A stretch of DNA of 64,000 nt from Peribacillus huizhouensis (GTDB lineage Bacteria > Bacillota > Bacilli > Bacillales > DSM-1321), in contig NZ_JACJHX010000001.1 of the NCBI RefSeq assembly GCF_014138605.1, forward strand, positions 651,095-715,094, written 5' to 3'. Shown here one piece after another: positions 33,930 through 42,787 of the stretch. Position 1 is the stretch's first letter, and each line of letters starts with the position of its first letter. The position numbers and the translations under genes were made by a program. The notes below the pieces were generated by a model. The model saw only the letters and a list, made by a program, of their open reading frames with translations, was not told the origin of the DNA and made no database searches.

Positions 33930-35837
33930 TTATTCTTTACCTAAAATATCCATTAATTCTTGGGCTGTTTTCGCTTCAACTAACTTTTCAATATTCTCCA
34001 TATCGGAACACGTCACAGCTATTCCAGATAATATCTCAAGATGTGTACCATCTTTTCCTGCAATACCGAAAATCAATCGTACTTTTTGGCCATCAAAGTC
34101 CACTCCATTTGGTACTTGTAAAACGGTAAAGCCCGATTTAAGGACCGCTTTCTTCGCTTCTTCAGTACCATGTGGGATCGCAACATCATTTCCCATATAG
34201 GTTGAAGTCATTTCATCTCGAGCAATCATGGCTTCAATATAACTTTCGTCAACATATCCAGCGTTCACTAATGCTCGTCCAGCGAAGCGAATGGCCTCTT
34301 CTTTATTAGCGAACTCTTGATTAAGAAATACATTTTCCGGACGAAGTAAGCTATCATTGTCATACTCACTATCAGGGTTACCAGGTACGACTTCTTCAGC
34401 CTCTTCAACGATTTCATGAAGCTCTGCATTGGCAGGAAACTTTAATTGGCTGATTAATCGATCATATTCTGGACTTGATAAGAAATTATCCACTGAAATG
34501 TGATAAGCATTCGGTACTTGTTTCTGTGCTCTTGGTGTCAGTTCTTCTTGTGTGATGACAATTTGTGCATCAGACGGGAGATTACTAATAGCTGTATTGG
34601 TAACAGCGATATCCATTCCTGCTTCCTTCACTTTCTTGCGAAGAAGAGAAGCCCCCATTGCGCTAGACCCCATTCCGGCATCGCATGCAAAGAAGATTTT
34701 ATTCACGTTATCCGGCATCGTACCTTGTGAGACAAATACATCTGCAACCGAACTTTTCTTGCCTTTCATTTCTTGCATTTTTTTTGCTGCATCTTCCAGG
34801 CTTTCTTCAGTTTGCTTACCTGTTTTCAGAACAAAAGCAGAAATAATAAATGATACAATTGCAGCTACTATGACGCCTGCAAAGTTCGCAATAAACGCAC
34901 TTGTATGATGTGGAGTAACCGCAGCAATTGCTAGAATACTACCAGGTGATGAAGGAGCGAATAGTCCTCCATTTAAAAGAACTAATGTAAATACGCCACT
35001 CATTCCGCCCAGGATAACGGCCAAAAATAACATCGGACGCATTAATATATATGGGAAGTAAATCTCATGGATTCCGCCAAAGAATTGGATAATAGCAGCT
35101 CCTGGTGCTGATTTCTTAGCTGTCCCTTTTCCAAAAATACTATAAGCAAGCAAGACGCCGATACCAGGTCCTGGGTTTGCCTCAAGTAGAAATAATACCG
35201 ACTGTCCAGTCTGTTTAACTTGTTCAATACCAATTGGTGAAAGAACACCATGATTAATTGCATTATTCAAGAACAAGACTTTGGCAGGTTCAATGATGAT
35301 GCTTGTTAAAGGCAATAATCCTGCCGCTACGAGCCCATCAACGCCACTGACTAACCATCCTGTAAACACAGTAACAGCAGGTCCAATTGCTTTAAAAGAT
35401 AGAATAGCTAGAATTCCACCAAGTATACCTGCTGAGAAGTTATTAACAAGCATTTCAAAGCCAGCTTTGACCTTCCCTTCAGTCCACTGATCAAATTTCT
35501 TGATCGCATAACCGCCAAGCGGCCCCATAACCATGGCGCCAAGGAACATTGGAATCTCTGCGCCTACGATGACACCCATTGTTGCAATAGCCCCAACAAC
35601 ACCACCGCGCTGATCATGTACAATCTTACCGCCTGTATACCCTATTAATAGCGGCAGTAAGTATTTAACCATTGGGTCAACCATCTGACCCAAGCTTTCA
35701 CTTGGAAAGAACCCTGTAGGAATAAAAAGTGCAGTAATTAACCCCCACGCTATGAAAGCTGAAATATTCGGCATGACCATCGAACTAAGGAAATTACCGA
35801 ACTTTTGTACAGCTACTTTTATATTAAGTTGAGCCAT
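33930..35837 (-). CDS. mtlA: PTS mannitol transporter, fused EIICBA
   Basis: Phosphotransferase permease of 635 residues that imports mannitol as mannitol 1-phosphate. EIIC membrane domain (about 1-340) with the GGIHEIYFPYILM substrate region, EIIB domain with phospho-Cys385 in FFACDAGMGSSA, and a C-terminal EIIA domain with phospho-His556 in AIPHGTEEA. Bacillus subtilis has a separate EIIA (MtlF); here all three are in one chain as in Escherichia coli. I chose ATG 35837 (MAQLNIKVAV) because GAAGGGAAGAG lies directly upstream and the family starts here; a frame from 35864 is less likely. It precedes mtlR-mtlD on the same strand, with a 380-base gap. Confidence 0.95.
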   Translation of the reverse strand: MAQLNIKVAVQKFGNFLSSMVMPNISAFIAWGLITALFIPTGFFPSESLGQMVDPMVKYLLPLLIGYTGGKIVHDQRGGVVGAIATMGVIVGAEIPMFLGAMVMGPLGGYAIKKFDQWTEGKVKAGFEMLVNNFSAGILGGILAILSFKAIGPAVTVFTGWLVSGVDGLVAAGLLPLTSIIIEPAKVLFLNNAINHGVLSPIGIEQVKQTGQSVLFLLEANPGPGIGVLLAYSIFGKGTAKKSAPGAAIIQFFGGIHEIYFPYILMRPMLFLAVILGGMSGVFTLVLLNGGLFAPSSPGSILAIAAVTPHHTSAFIANFAGVIVAAIVSFIISAFVLKTGKQTEESLEDAAKKMQEMKGKKSSVADVFVSQGTMPDNVNKIFFACDAGMGSSAMGASLLRKKVKEAGMDIAVTNTAISNLPSDAQIVITQEELTPRAQKQVPNAYHISVDNFLSSPEYDRLISQLKFPANAELHEIVEEAEEVVPGNPDSEYDNDSLLRPENVFLNQEFANKEEAIRFAGRALVNAGYVDESYIEAMIARDEMTSTYMGNDVAIPHGTEEAKKAVLKSGFTVLQVPNGVDFDGQKVRLIFGIAGKDGTHLEILSGIAVTCSDMENIEKLVEAKTAQELMDILGKE

Positions 35838-35915
35838 TTTCTCTCTTCCCTTCATTATTATCATGATTTAATGGTAAAGGACGAGTCTCAAGCATTCAAT
35901 AACGAAGAAAGCTAA

Positions 35916-35931
35916 CTTTGTCGCGACAAAG
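35916..35931. promoter_or_regulatory. 16-bp palindrome upstream of mtlA, candidate MtlR operator
   Basis: CTTTGTCG-CGACAAAG is a perfect 16-bp palindrome, 79 bases before the chosen mtlA ATG. It carries the TTGTCG/CGACAA half-sites that resemble the TTGNCA-type halves of Bacillus MtlR sites, but with no spacer. The 280 bases further upstream to the YnfA gene hold only A/T-rich DNA. Confidence 0.5.
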
Positions 35932-36212
35932 GAGACAAAGATATTGTTTCTCAATTGTATAGGTGTTATCCATAAATAGTATTCTTACTTATACAAGAAA
36001 AAAACATAGAACAAGACGAACTTCAATCATTTTTTAGACAAAAGCTGTAATTTTGCATGTTATAATGTATTTCTATTTGAACCTTCGGAAGAAAAAGTCA
36101 ATCTAAGCTAAATTTTTTTGTTACTCATTACATCCCCTGCTTCATACAACAGTTATGTAATTTAATAAATATTACTGTTTTTACCTTATATTCGTTTTCT
36201 TTGCTTGACCCA

Positions 36213-36542
36213 TTATTGCCTTGGTGCCCATAACATAACAGATACACCAATTAAACAAATGACAGCACCTACCCAATCGTACAAATCTGGAGTTTTTTTA
36301 TCAACTCCCCATCCCCATAAAACTGATAGTATAATAAATACCCCCCCATACGCTGCATAAACGCGACCAAACGAAGGAAATGTTTGAAACGTAGCTACAA
36401 CTCCATATAAAGCTAGAGCAAGTCCACCTAACATTCCCAAATAAAAGGGCCTTCCTTCACGAAGCCATAGCCAAATGAGATAACCTCCTCCAATTTCTGC
36501 TAATCCAGCAAGTAAGAAAACAGCAATCGTATAAATAATCAT
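36213..36542 (-). CDS. YnfA-family (UPF0060) membrane protein
   Basis: A 109-residue protein with four membrane segments, close to a small multidrug-resistance fold. Signature stretches: [20 protein letters not shown] near the N-terminus, [20 protein letters not shown] in the middle and [16 protein letters not shown] [19 protein letters not shown] near the end. Some members are reported to export quaternary ammonium compounds; the physiological role is open. The GGGAGAATG stretch before the ATG gives a usable ribosome binding site. Monocistronic. Confidence 0.92.
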   Translation of the reverse strand: MIIYTIAVFLLAGLAEIGGGYLIWLWLREGRPFYLGMLGGLALALYGVVATFQTFPSFGRVYAAYGGVFIILSVLWGWGVDKKTPDLYDWVGAVICLIGVSVMLWAPRQ

Positions 36543-36722
36543 CTTTACTCACATTCTCCCTAATACATATTGGTAATATTTATTATACATGATCCCATTC
36601 AAAATTCGCTTCATTCTCCATAGCCTATTGGAAATAACTCCAACTAAATGTGTAGCATCGACAATCTAAATATCCTTTCACCAGAACTTTTCATTTAAAT
36701 AGGCTATGTGGTCTTAAAAATT

Positions 36723-36870
36723 GGCTATGTTATACTTGCCAGGTGATTGAAACGAAAGGCGTCCGCTTTCCGCGGGCGGTCCGGGAGACTCGTATCTCCC
36801 ACAGGTGTCTCACGTCTTGCGCTGCAATCAACATAGTCCCAATAACAACAATGAGCTTTAACATAGCCTA
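36723..36870 (+). repeat. family D MITE, copy D3 with an insertion
   Basis: GGCTATGTTATACTTGCC at the left, TTTAACATAGCC at the right. The core GGCGTCCGCTTTCCGCGGGC is longer than in D2 and contains an extra GAGACTCGTATCTCCC segment, which itself can fold back. Confidence 0.85.
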
Positions 36871-36885
36871 AACATTAAATTACAA

Positions 36886-36921
36886 GAAAAAGCCATCCTC
36901 CTTTTACAAGAAGATGACTTT
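36886..36921 (-). terminator. terminator at the end of the cad-cop operon
   Basis: On the minus strand AAAGTCATC and GATGGCTTT pair around a 15-base loop holding an inner CTTCTTGTAAAAGGAG pairing, followed by TTTCTTG. It lies about 40 bases after the copD stop codon. Confidence 0.7.
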
Positions 36922-36963
36922 GAAATACATTTAGAAATAATAACAACATATTTGTATATGGAT

Positions 36964-38043
36964 CTATACTGTCATTGATAACATCAATCCCATATACATG
37001 GCAACCATAAAACTTATTCCGAATAGCAATCCTATATATGGTTTTCTATTTTTAAAACTTACAATAATCATCGCCAAAAATACACATGACATAATGATTA
37101 ACAATATAGTTTGAAAAAATGGTATGAACTGTACATGCAACGGAACAACAATATCTTTACCTAATATCCATTCTACCCATGTAGAGGCACCTTCCGAAAT
37201 AACTGTCATATCAATCGCATGAGGGGGCGATAATGTCCCCATTACAGCGGTGAAATAGAATACAAACATTAATAAAATACCTTCACAAATTAACCACGGA
37301 CGTGGGTTGAAAGAAGAATGATTCATTGCTTTTTTCACTAGAAATCCATTAACAAAAGCAAAAACAACGACAGGTATAATGCTAATATGTTTTAGCAACA
37401 GCATCTGTCCATAGGGTAAGACCCAAGATTTCACATAATCTTTCGGTTCTACAATGGGTATCATCAACATAAATCCACTTAGTACAATTACGACTAAACA
37501 GACGATAGCAAATGGTGTAAACCAGCGCAAAAATTTTAACCAAGAGGAATGATTTTTTGAAAACCATGAAATATGTATGAGTATACCTGTCCATAAAGAA
37601 ACGATTAAAAAATGTGTCGTATGAGAGAATAGCCCCTTCCAAAAAGACAGCGATGCACTATGGCTAGCATATCCTACTCCCAGAATCATTAAGAATAACA
37701 ACAATGCTTGTAAATATTTAGATCCTTTTACATAGATGGTCATCCACAAAAACGTTGCCATAAAACCTATGAAAACCCACGACTTTCCAATCTGAAATTC
37801 AGTAAGTACTGTCATGGTCGCCTGCTGCATCCCTACACTGTCCGTAAAATAGGAGATGACTTTCACAATCGGCATTAAAGTAAAAATAATGACACCAAGA
37901 GTTGAAAGTAGTAATACAGATTTAGAGACATTCAGCTTTGGCTTACTTTCTTCTGGTACAAACTGCAATGCGATATGTCCGGCCAAAATCGAAAACATTA
38001 GATAATTTCCAAATTCCGAAATCGGAATTAGTATATTCATCAT
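36964..38043 (-). CDS. CopD-domain copper-resistance membrane protein
   Basis: Integral membrane protein of 359 residues with eight or nine hydrophobic segments and His residues in membrane positions (FSHTTHF-type stretch at about 143-146, PPHAID near 275) typical of CopD. It corresponds to the C-terminal part of Bacillus YcnJ, a single protein in which CopC is fused in front; here CopC is a separate gene that overlaps it by four bases (ATGA). It probably moves copper across the membrane, as an importer in Bacillus models. Last gene of the five-gene metal operon. Two ATG codons in a row begin the gene; either could be used. Confidence 0.85.
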   Translation of the reverse strand: MMNILIPISEFGNYLMFSILAGHIALQFVPEESKPKLNVSKSVLLLSTLGVIIFTLMPIVKVISYFTDSVGMQQATMTVLTEFQIGKSWVFIGFMATFLWMTIYVKGSKYLQALLLFLMILGVGYASHSASLSFWKGLFSHTTHFLIVSLWTGILIHISWFSKNHSSWLKFLRWFTPFAIVCLVVIVLSGFMLMIPIVEPKDYVKSWVLPYGQMLLLKHISIIPVVVFAFVNGFLVKKAMNHSSFNPRPWLICEGILLMFVFYFTAVMGTLSPPHAIDMTVISEGASTWVEWILGKDIVVPLHVQFIPFFQTILLIIMSCVFLAMIIVSFKNRKPYIGLLFGISFMVAMYMGLMLSMTV

Positions 38044-38666
38044 TTACGTTTCTTCTTGAACAATACAACTAGACCCATAATTAAAATGGCTAAAAGAAGT
38101 ACTGTAATAATTGTTGTTACTGTTTTGGTAGATGTTTGATCTTTTGTTTGATCTTTTGTTTGATCTTTTGTTTGATCTTTTGTTTGATCTTTTGTTTGAT
38201 CTTTTGTTTGATCTTTTGTTTGATCTTCTGTTTGAGTCTCTATTTTATCTTGCTGTTCATTCTCTTGTTTGTTTTCTTCTACCTTTGGTGATGTTGTTTC
38301 ATTTTTATCACTCATTTGTTCTATTTGTACAGTGAATGAAACCTTGCCAGTTATGGGATGCCCGTCTTCCCCCACAATATTCCAATCAATGATATATGAA
38401 CCATTCTCAAGTGGTGCAGATAGTGTTCCAACCATTTGCTTGTCTTGTACTAGGATTTGAGAAAGTGGTACTTCTATTCCATCTTTCAATACCTTCATGG
38501 TGCTTAGTTTTTCAACCGTTCCTGCGTAGTCGAGCGTGATTTCTTTAAGTTCGTCGGTCACAATTTGACCTTCTTTAGGATTGGATGAAACTAGTTTAGT
38601 GTGTGCACTTGCCATTGTAGGGATTGATATGAACATACATATCAATATAAAGAGTAACTTTTTCAT
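38040..38666 (-). CDS. CopC-domain copper-binding protein with Lys/Asp/Gln/Thr repeat linker
   Basis: Secreted or membrane-anchored copper carrier of 208 residues. A signal peptide (1-20) ends in ASA; the mature protein begins His22 (AHTKLVSSNPKEG), the usual N-terminal Cu2+ ligand, and EDGHPITG supplies Asp101 and His103. After the CopC fold (22-115) comes an acidic, Glu/Gln-rich linker and about eight TKDQ units (147-178), then a C-terminal membrane anchor (181-203) with basic tail. It corresponds to the N-terminal half of YcnJ. The start overlaps the methyltransferase stop by one base (TAATG). Confidence 0.88.
   Translation of the reverse strand: MKKLLFILICMFISIPTMASAHTKLVSSNPKEGQIVTDELKEITLDYAGTVEKLSTMKVLKDGIEVPLSQILVQDKQMVGTLSAPLENGSYIIDWNIVGEDGHPITGKVSFTVQIEQMSDKNETTSPKVEENKQENEQQDKIETQTEDQTKDQTKDQTKDQTKDQTKDQTKDQTKDQTSTKTVTTIITVLLLAILIMGLVVLFKKKRK
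38135..38230 (-). repeat. 12-bp tandem repeat inside the CopC gene
   Basis: Eight near-identical units of TTTGATCTTTTG (plus-strand reading), each encoding TKDQ on the minus strand. The last unit has one change (CTTCTG). Copy number is likely unstable through replication slippage, changing the length of the linker in steps of four residues without a frameshift. Confidence 0.95.
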
Positions 38667-39316
38667 TATCGATCCTTTCTTTTGACTAATATTTTTCTAT
38701 ACAACCCTTTCATCATAACATGTTTATCCTCGATAATTTCGCAAGCATTTTCGACAATTTTGTAAACTTCATAAAAATCTAGCCCGATATCAGTACCGAT
38801 TACTTTAATGATTGGACGCAATACTTTTTGCCCTATACTCATCTTTTTATTTTTTGGTACAAACTTATCAAACACTAAGAATCTTCCATTCTTTTTTAAT
38901 ACTCTGACCATCTCTTTTATAGTTTTTTTCGCATCTGGTACAACTGTTAAAGTTAAGTTAGCGACGATAAAATCAAATGTTTCATTCTCAAACAGCAACT
39001 GCTGCGCATCCATTTCTCTAAATGTTATCGATGGATCAGCAAATTTCTTTTTTGACTGTTTCAACATATCCGTAGAGTAGTCAATTGCAGTAATCTTATA
39101 TCCCTTATTGAGAAGGTAAGGAAGGTCCGCTCCGGTTCCAACACCAATAACTAGAACTTTACTTCCTTGTTCAGTACTTACTACATCAAAAATTTCTTTT
39201 CTCGCCCTTAAAAACAATCCCGTATTAAAGACATAATCATATACTGGTGCCCACCACTTATAAATAAATATATTCCACTTGTTATTCAACGTAGCGCAAG
39301 CTCCCTTACAATACAT
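38666..39316 (-). CDS. class I SAM-dependent methyltransferase
   Basis: A 216-residue Rossmann-fold methyltransferase. Motif I is VLVIGVGTGADLPYL (about 54-68), followed by AIDYSTDMLKQSKKK and FDFIVANLTLTVVPD, a pattern close to UbiE/COQ5 and phospholipid or quinone methyltransferases. The substrate is not visible. It sits between cadA and copC in the metal operon with a 43-base gap to cadA and a one-base overlap with copC, so a role in metal or metalloid handling (for example methylation) is possible but only inferred from position. The ATG at 39316 has a weak ribosome binding site; a later start cannot be excluded. Confidence 0.8.
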   Translation of the reverse strand: MYCKGACATLNNKWNIFIYKWWAPVYDYVFNTGLFLRARKEIFDVVSTEQGSKVLVIGVGTGADLPYLLNKGYKITAIDYSTDMLKQSKKKFADPSITFREMDAQQLLFENETFDFIVANLTLTVVPDAKKTIKEMVRVLKKNGRFLVFDKFVPKNKKMSIGQKVLRPIIKVIGTDIGLDFYEVYKIVENACEIIEDKHVMMKGLYRKILVKRKDR

Positions 39317-39359
39317 TTAAACTATCTGTAGTAGCATCCCTCTGAAGCATCTTTCTCAT

Positions 39360-41495
39360 TTATTTGTCTTTTAATCTAAGAAGCCGTAAGCTGTTGAGAG
39401 TAACAAGTATTGTAGCACCCATATCTGCGAAAATAGCGATCCAAAGTGTCAACCATCCAGGTACTACTAATAATAAAGCTACTAGCTTGATGCCTAATGA
39501 AAATGTGATGTTTTGTTTGATAATTGATAAAGCCTTTCTGCTGAGTTTTAGCGTATATGGCAGTTTTTCTAAATCATCTGCCATTAGGGCGACATCTGCC
39601 GTCTCTAAAGCAATGTCAGTTCCAGCACCGCCCATTGCGATTCCGACCGTGGATGCAGCAAGTGCCGGCGCATCATTTACACCATCTCCAACCATAGCTA
39701 CTTTTTCATATTTACTTCTCAGATCCTTAATAAAAACTAATTTGTCTTGAGGAAGTAGCTCAGCCTCAATCTCAGAAACACCAACCTGGTTTCCAATTGC
39801 CTTTGCTGTACCTACATTATCCCCCGTCAACATAATCGTTCTCTGAATACCTAGTGAGTGAAGCTTTTCTATAACCGCCTTACTGCTTTCCCTCAATTCA
39901 TCCGCGACCGCTAACAAGGCTAACACACGATTTGAAGTACCAATCAACATGACTGTTTTCCCCTGATTTTGCAATTCAGTGATCGTTTCTTCCATTGTTT
40001 CCGGGATTCCTTGCTGAATTATTTCACTAAATAAATAGGGACTTCCTACATAATACGTCTCATCTTTAATCTGTCCTTTTACGCCCTTCCCTGTAATGGC
40101 TATGAAGTCTTTGATACTAATTTCTTTATAAGAGATCCTTTCATCTTCTGCCTTTTTCATAATAGCTGAGGCTAATGGGTGTTGAGACCCGTTCTCTAAA
40201 GCTGCAGTAATGGCTAGAAGCTCATCCGAGTTCATATCTGTTTGTGGGAGATAATCCGTTACAACAGGTACACCTTTCGTCAATGTCCCCGTTTTATCGA
40301 AAGCGATGGCTTTAATTGAGCCCATCTCCTCCAAATGGATTCCTCCTTTAATTAAGACACCATTTCTGGCAGCATTTCCGATTGCTGTTACAATCGAAAC
40401 AGGCGTTGAAATAACTAGGGCACAAGGACAGCCTACCACCAATACAGCTAATCCTTGGTAAACCCACTTGTTCCAATCAGCATCCAACATTAGCGGCGGA
40501 ATAACAGCTAGCCCTAAGGCTATTAACATAATCACGGGTGTATAGTATTTTGCAAATCGATCCACGAAAGCTTGAGAAGGGGCTCGTTCCGCTTGTGCTT
40601 CCTCAACTAAGTGAATAATCTTAGCAATCGTTGTGTCATCCACAAGTTTAGTAACCCGTACTTCAAGCAAACCTTCCTCATTTAATGTTCCTGCAAATAC
40701 TTCATCATCCACCTCTTTAGCAACTGGCACCGATTCACCTGTAATAGCCGCTTGATTAATAGTCGATTGACCGTTTACTACGACTCCATCCATCGCAATT
40801 TTTTGGCCCGGCTTAACAATCATAATATCGTCAACTTTAATGTCATCCACTTCTACTAAGAAATCCTTAGTACCTCTGCGAATTAACGCTTCTTTCGGGG
40901 CGATATTCATTAAGGAGCGAATCGATTGGCGAGCCTTATCCATTGAATAGGATTCTAATGCTTCACTGATTGCGAAAAGAATGACAACGGTAGCGCCTTC
41001 CCCCCATTCCCCAATAACAGCAGCGCCTATTACCGCGATCGTCATTAATGTCTTCATATCAAACTGAAAACGAATCAAGTTTTTAAATCCTGTCGTAAAT
41101 AGACGATAACCGCCAATAATCATGGAAATTACGTAAGCTAATATTGTCGGCACACTTTCTACCTCGTTCAATTGTCCATAAAGATATCCTAATAATAAAA
41201 AGACCAGCGAACCGATAACAGTTGAATGCTTTTTCAAAAAAGGCTCTTTAACAACTTCAATTCGTTGTTTTTCAGGCGTCACTTTTAAATTTTCAAACGC
41301 ACCCGCTTTTTCTAGCGCTTTGATTGAGGTTTTACCAATCACCGTGATTTTCGATGCTCCAAAATTTATACTCGCATCCGTTACCCCATCCAAGTTCTTG
41401 ACGTTTTTTTCAAATGTTGCAGCACAGCCTGCACAAGAAAAGCCCTGAACTCTATATACTGTTTTTTCTTCTGAAATGTCTAATTTATGATTCAT
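39360..41495 (-). CDS. cadA: P1B-type heavy-metal ATPase (Cd2+/Zn2+)
   Basis: Metal efflux ATPase of 711 residues. Seen: N-terminal heavy-metal-associated domain with CAGC (Cys21, Cys24) in [13 protein letters not shown], membrane CPC motif at 356-358 ([11 protein letters not shown]), phosphorylation site DKTGTLT with Asp400, TGES at 252-255 and the C-terminal [11 protein letters not shown] hinge. The pattern fits the Zn/Cd/Pb group. I chose the ATG at 41495 (MNHKLDIS) because AGGAGGTGGAAGTGC lies directly upstream; a longer frame to 41528 lacks this. It overlaps cadC by 11 bases, so expression is coupled. Confidence 0.95.
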   Translation of the reverse strand: MNHKLDISEEKTVYRVQGFSCAGCAATFEKNVKNLDGVTDASINFGASKITVIGKTSIKALEKAGAFENLKVTPEKQRIEVVKEPFLKKHSTVIGSLVFLLLGYLYGQLNEVESVPTILAYVISMIIGGYRLFTTGFKNLIRFQFDMKTLMTIAVIGAAVIGEWGEGATVVILFAISEALESYSMDKARQSIRSLMNIAPKEALIRRGTKDFLVEVDDIKVDDIMIVKPGQKIAMDGVVVNGQSTINQAAITGESVPVAKEVDDEVFAGTLNEEGLLEVRVTKLVDDTTIAKIIHLVEEAQAERAPSQAFVDRFAKYYTPVIMLIALGLAVIPPLMLDADWNKWVYQGLAVLVVGCPCALVISTPVSIVTAIGNAARNGVLIKGGIHLEEMGSIKAIAFDKTGTLTKGVPVVTDYLPQTDMNSDELLAITAALENGSQHPLASAIMKKAEDERISYKEISIKDFIAITGKGVKGQIKDETYYVGSPYLFSEIIQQGIPETMEETITELQNQGKTVMLIGTSNRVLALLAVADELRESSKAVIEKLHSLGIQRTIMLTGDNVGTAKAIGNQVGVSEIEAELLPQDKLVFIKDLRSKYEKVAMVGDGVNDAPALAASTVGIAMGGAGTDIALETADVALMADDLEKLPYTLKLSRKALSIIKQNITFSLGIKLVALLLVVPGWLTLWIAIFADMGATILVTLNSLRLLRLKDK

Positions 41496-41856
41496 GCACT
41501 TCCACCTCCTTTTGGTGCGTAAATGCAATTTGGATTAGTTGCCTAACATGATCATCATCTAAAGAGTAGAAGACTAATTTACCCTCTTTCCTATATTTAG
41601 CTAATCCTAAATTTCGAAGTAGCCTTAAGTGATGTGAGGCAGTTGCTGTTGTACATCCAACAATATTGGCAATATCACATACACATAATTCATCTTCTTC
41701 ACATAACGATAACGCGATTTTAATTCTTGTATCATCAGATAACGCTTTAAAAATTTGTGAGACAGCCATTGTATTTTGATTAGATACAGATTCTTTAACT
41801 CTTTTTACTTTTGGCTCATCGACACAAGTTACTTCACATACATCTGTTTGCTTCAT
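41485..41856 (-). CDS. cadC: ArsR/SmtB-family metal-responsive repressor CadC
   Basis: Winged-helix repressor of 123 residues released from DNA by Cd2+, Pb2+ or Zn2+. The four thiol ligands of the CadC site are at the classical places: Cys7, Cys11, Cys58 and Cys60 ([11 protein letters not shown] and ELCVCD). The recognition helix region is [20 protein letters not shown] chose ATG 41856, because this gives the exact ligand numbering of CadC and has a GGGGGTGG site upstream; the frame opens seven codons earlier. First gene of an operon cadC-cadA-methyltransferase-copC-copD. Confidence 0.95.
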   Translation of the reverse strand: MKQTDVCEVTCVDEPKVKRVKESVSNQNTMAVSQIFKALSDDTRIKIALSLCEEDELCVCDIANIVGCTTATASHHLRLLRNLGLAKYRKEGKLVFYSLDDDHVRQLIQIAFTHQKEVEVHES

Positions 41857-41894
41857 TTTTCCACCCCCATTATTCAAATGTTTGTTTGATTATT

Positions 41895-41935
41895 AGTATA
41901 TAAAGCATGATTTCAATAGTCAAACAATTGTTTGA
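41895..41935 (-). promoter_or_regulatory. cadC promoter with CadC-type operator
   Basis: On the minus strand TTGACT (41918-41923) and TATACT (41895-41900) are 17 bases apart, a near-consensus sigma-A promoter. The perfect palindrome TCAAACAATTGTTTGA (41920-41935) overlaps the -35. A second related half-palindrome (ATTCAAATGTTTGTTTGA) lies at 41873-41890 near the start site. This matches ArsR/SmtB-type operators, so CadC likely represses its own operon here. Confidence 0.8.
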
Positions 41936-41968
41936 ATGTTATTAAATTTCAGCCACTTTTTCGATACA

Positions 41969-42028
41969 AAAAAAAGCAGACCTTCCATCAAGCATTTATG
42001 GCAGGTAAATGATAGATGGATGGTCTCA
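41969..42028 (-). terminator. terminator of the PCYCGC lipoprotein gene
   Basis: On the minus strand GAGACCATCCATC pairs with GATGGAAGGTCTGC around a long loop and is followed by eight T residues. It separates the lipoprotein gene from the cad promoter. Confidence 0.75.
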
Positions 42029-42031
42029 TTT

Positions 42032-42529
42032 TTAAACTTCTGGAGTTGGTGTGGGCTTAGCGTATCCATTCTCATACTTTTTATCAATGGCTTTTCGAAT
42101 TTCTTTAATAGACTTTCCTTCGCTATAATCAATCACCGATTGTGAAGCTATTTCTAAACAGACACCACATTTGGTTCCATGATCATCCCAAGTAATTGCA
42201 CCATTACTTTTGTTTTCAAAAATAAAGCAATCATAGTTATTTTTATGGTTTACTGCTTCACCACATCCACAATAACAAGGAATTTTTTCAAGCAACTCTT
42301 TATGATTGGCAACGGCGGTATAGATTAATTTCATATCATCTGGCTTATCATCCAAAAATTTTGGCAATTCGTTCACTCCAGTTGTTTCTTCCCGAATATC
42401 GCCAATAACATGTCCAACATGTTCTTCTTCGTTATCATTTTTCTTTTCTTCCATAGTGGTATTTGAACACGCTGACACTACCCCAAGCAAAATACAGATC
42501 ATCATAATTATTAAATATTTAGCTTTCAT
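42032..42529 (-). CDS. PCYCGC-motif lipoprotein
   Basis: Membrane-anchored lipoprotein of 165 residues. A signal peptide ends in the lipobox VVSAC, so the mature protein starts at a lipid-modified Cys. The domain contains the name-giving PCYCGCGEAV motif followed by YDCFI and a second Cys pair (GTKCGVC), with His-rich stretches between (EEEHVGHVIGD), suggesting metal binding. Function of the family is not settled. I chose ATG 42529 (MKAKYLII) because GGGAGGGATAAAAAA precedes it and the signal peptide begins there. It lies just upstream of the cad operon, separated by a terminator. Confidence 0.85.
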   Translation of the reverse strand: MKAKYLIIMMICILLGVVSACSNTTMEEKKNDNEEEHVGHVIGDIREETTGVNELPKFLDDKPDDMKLIYTAVANHKELLEKIPCYCGCGEAVNHKNNYDCFIFENKSNGAITWDDHGTKCGVCLEIASQSVIDYSEGKSIKEIRKAIDKKYENGYAKPTPTPEV

Positions 42530-42671
42530 TTTTTTATCCCTCCCCTGCAAGTTAGGTAAAGTGTAAGCTCCTGGTTTCAAGATAACAAGCCCTATTGGCA
42601 ATTTTTCTTTAATTTGTAAGAACTAAATCAATACATCTACTTCTAATAATTCTACATTTGGCTAAATCACA

Positions 42672-42782
42672 AAAGATGTCCCAAAAGGTCAGAACCAGCA
42701 AAACTAAAATCAGTTTAAGATATAAGTATAAGAAACACTTCATACTGATTTAGAATGAGATCAGACCCTTATAAGACATCCT
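42672..42782. repeat. family B fold-back element B8
   Basis: Outer arms AAAGATGTCCCAAAAGGTCAGA and TCAGACCCTTATAAGACATCC enclose the alternative middle (AAAATCAGTTTA against CATACTGATTTAGA). It sits between spoVR and the lipoprotein gene. Confidence 0.85.
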
Positions 42783-42787
42783 TACCC

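Noticed and set aside
38135..38230. Short direct repeats resembling a CRISPR array
   Set aside because: Units are 12 bp with no spacers and encode TKDQ within the CopC gene; no cas genes in the window.
38132..38335. plus-strand ORF with repeated FDLL units
   Set aside because: Antisense reading of the TKDQ repeat in the CopC gene; no start signals.
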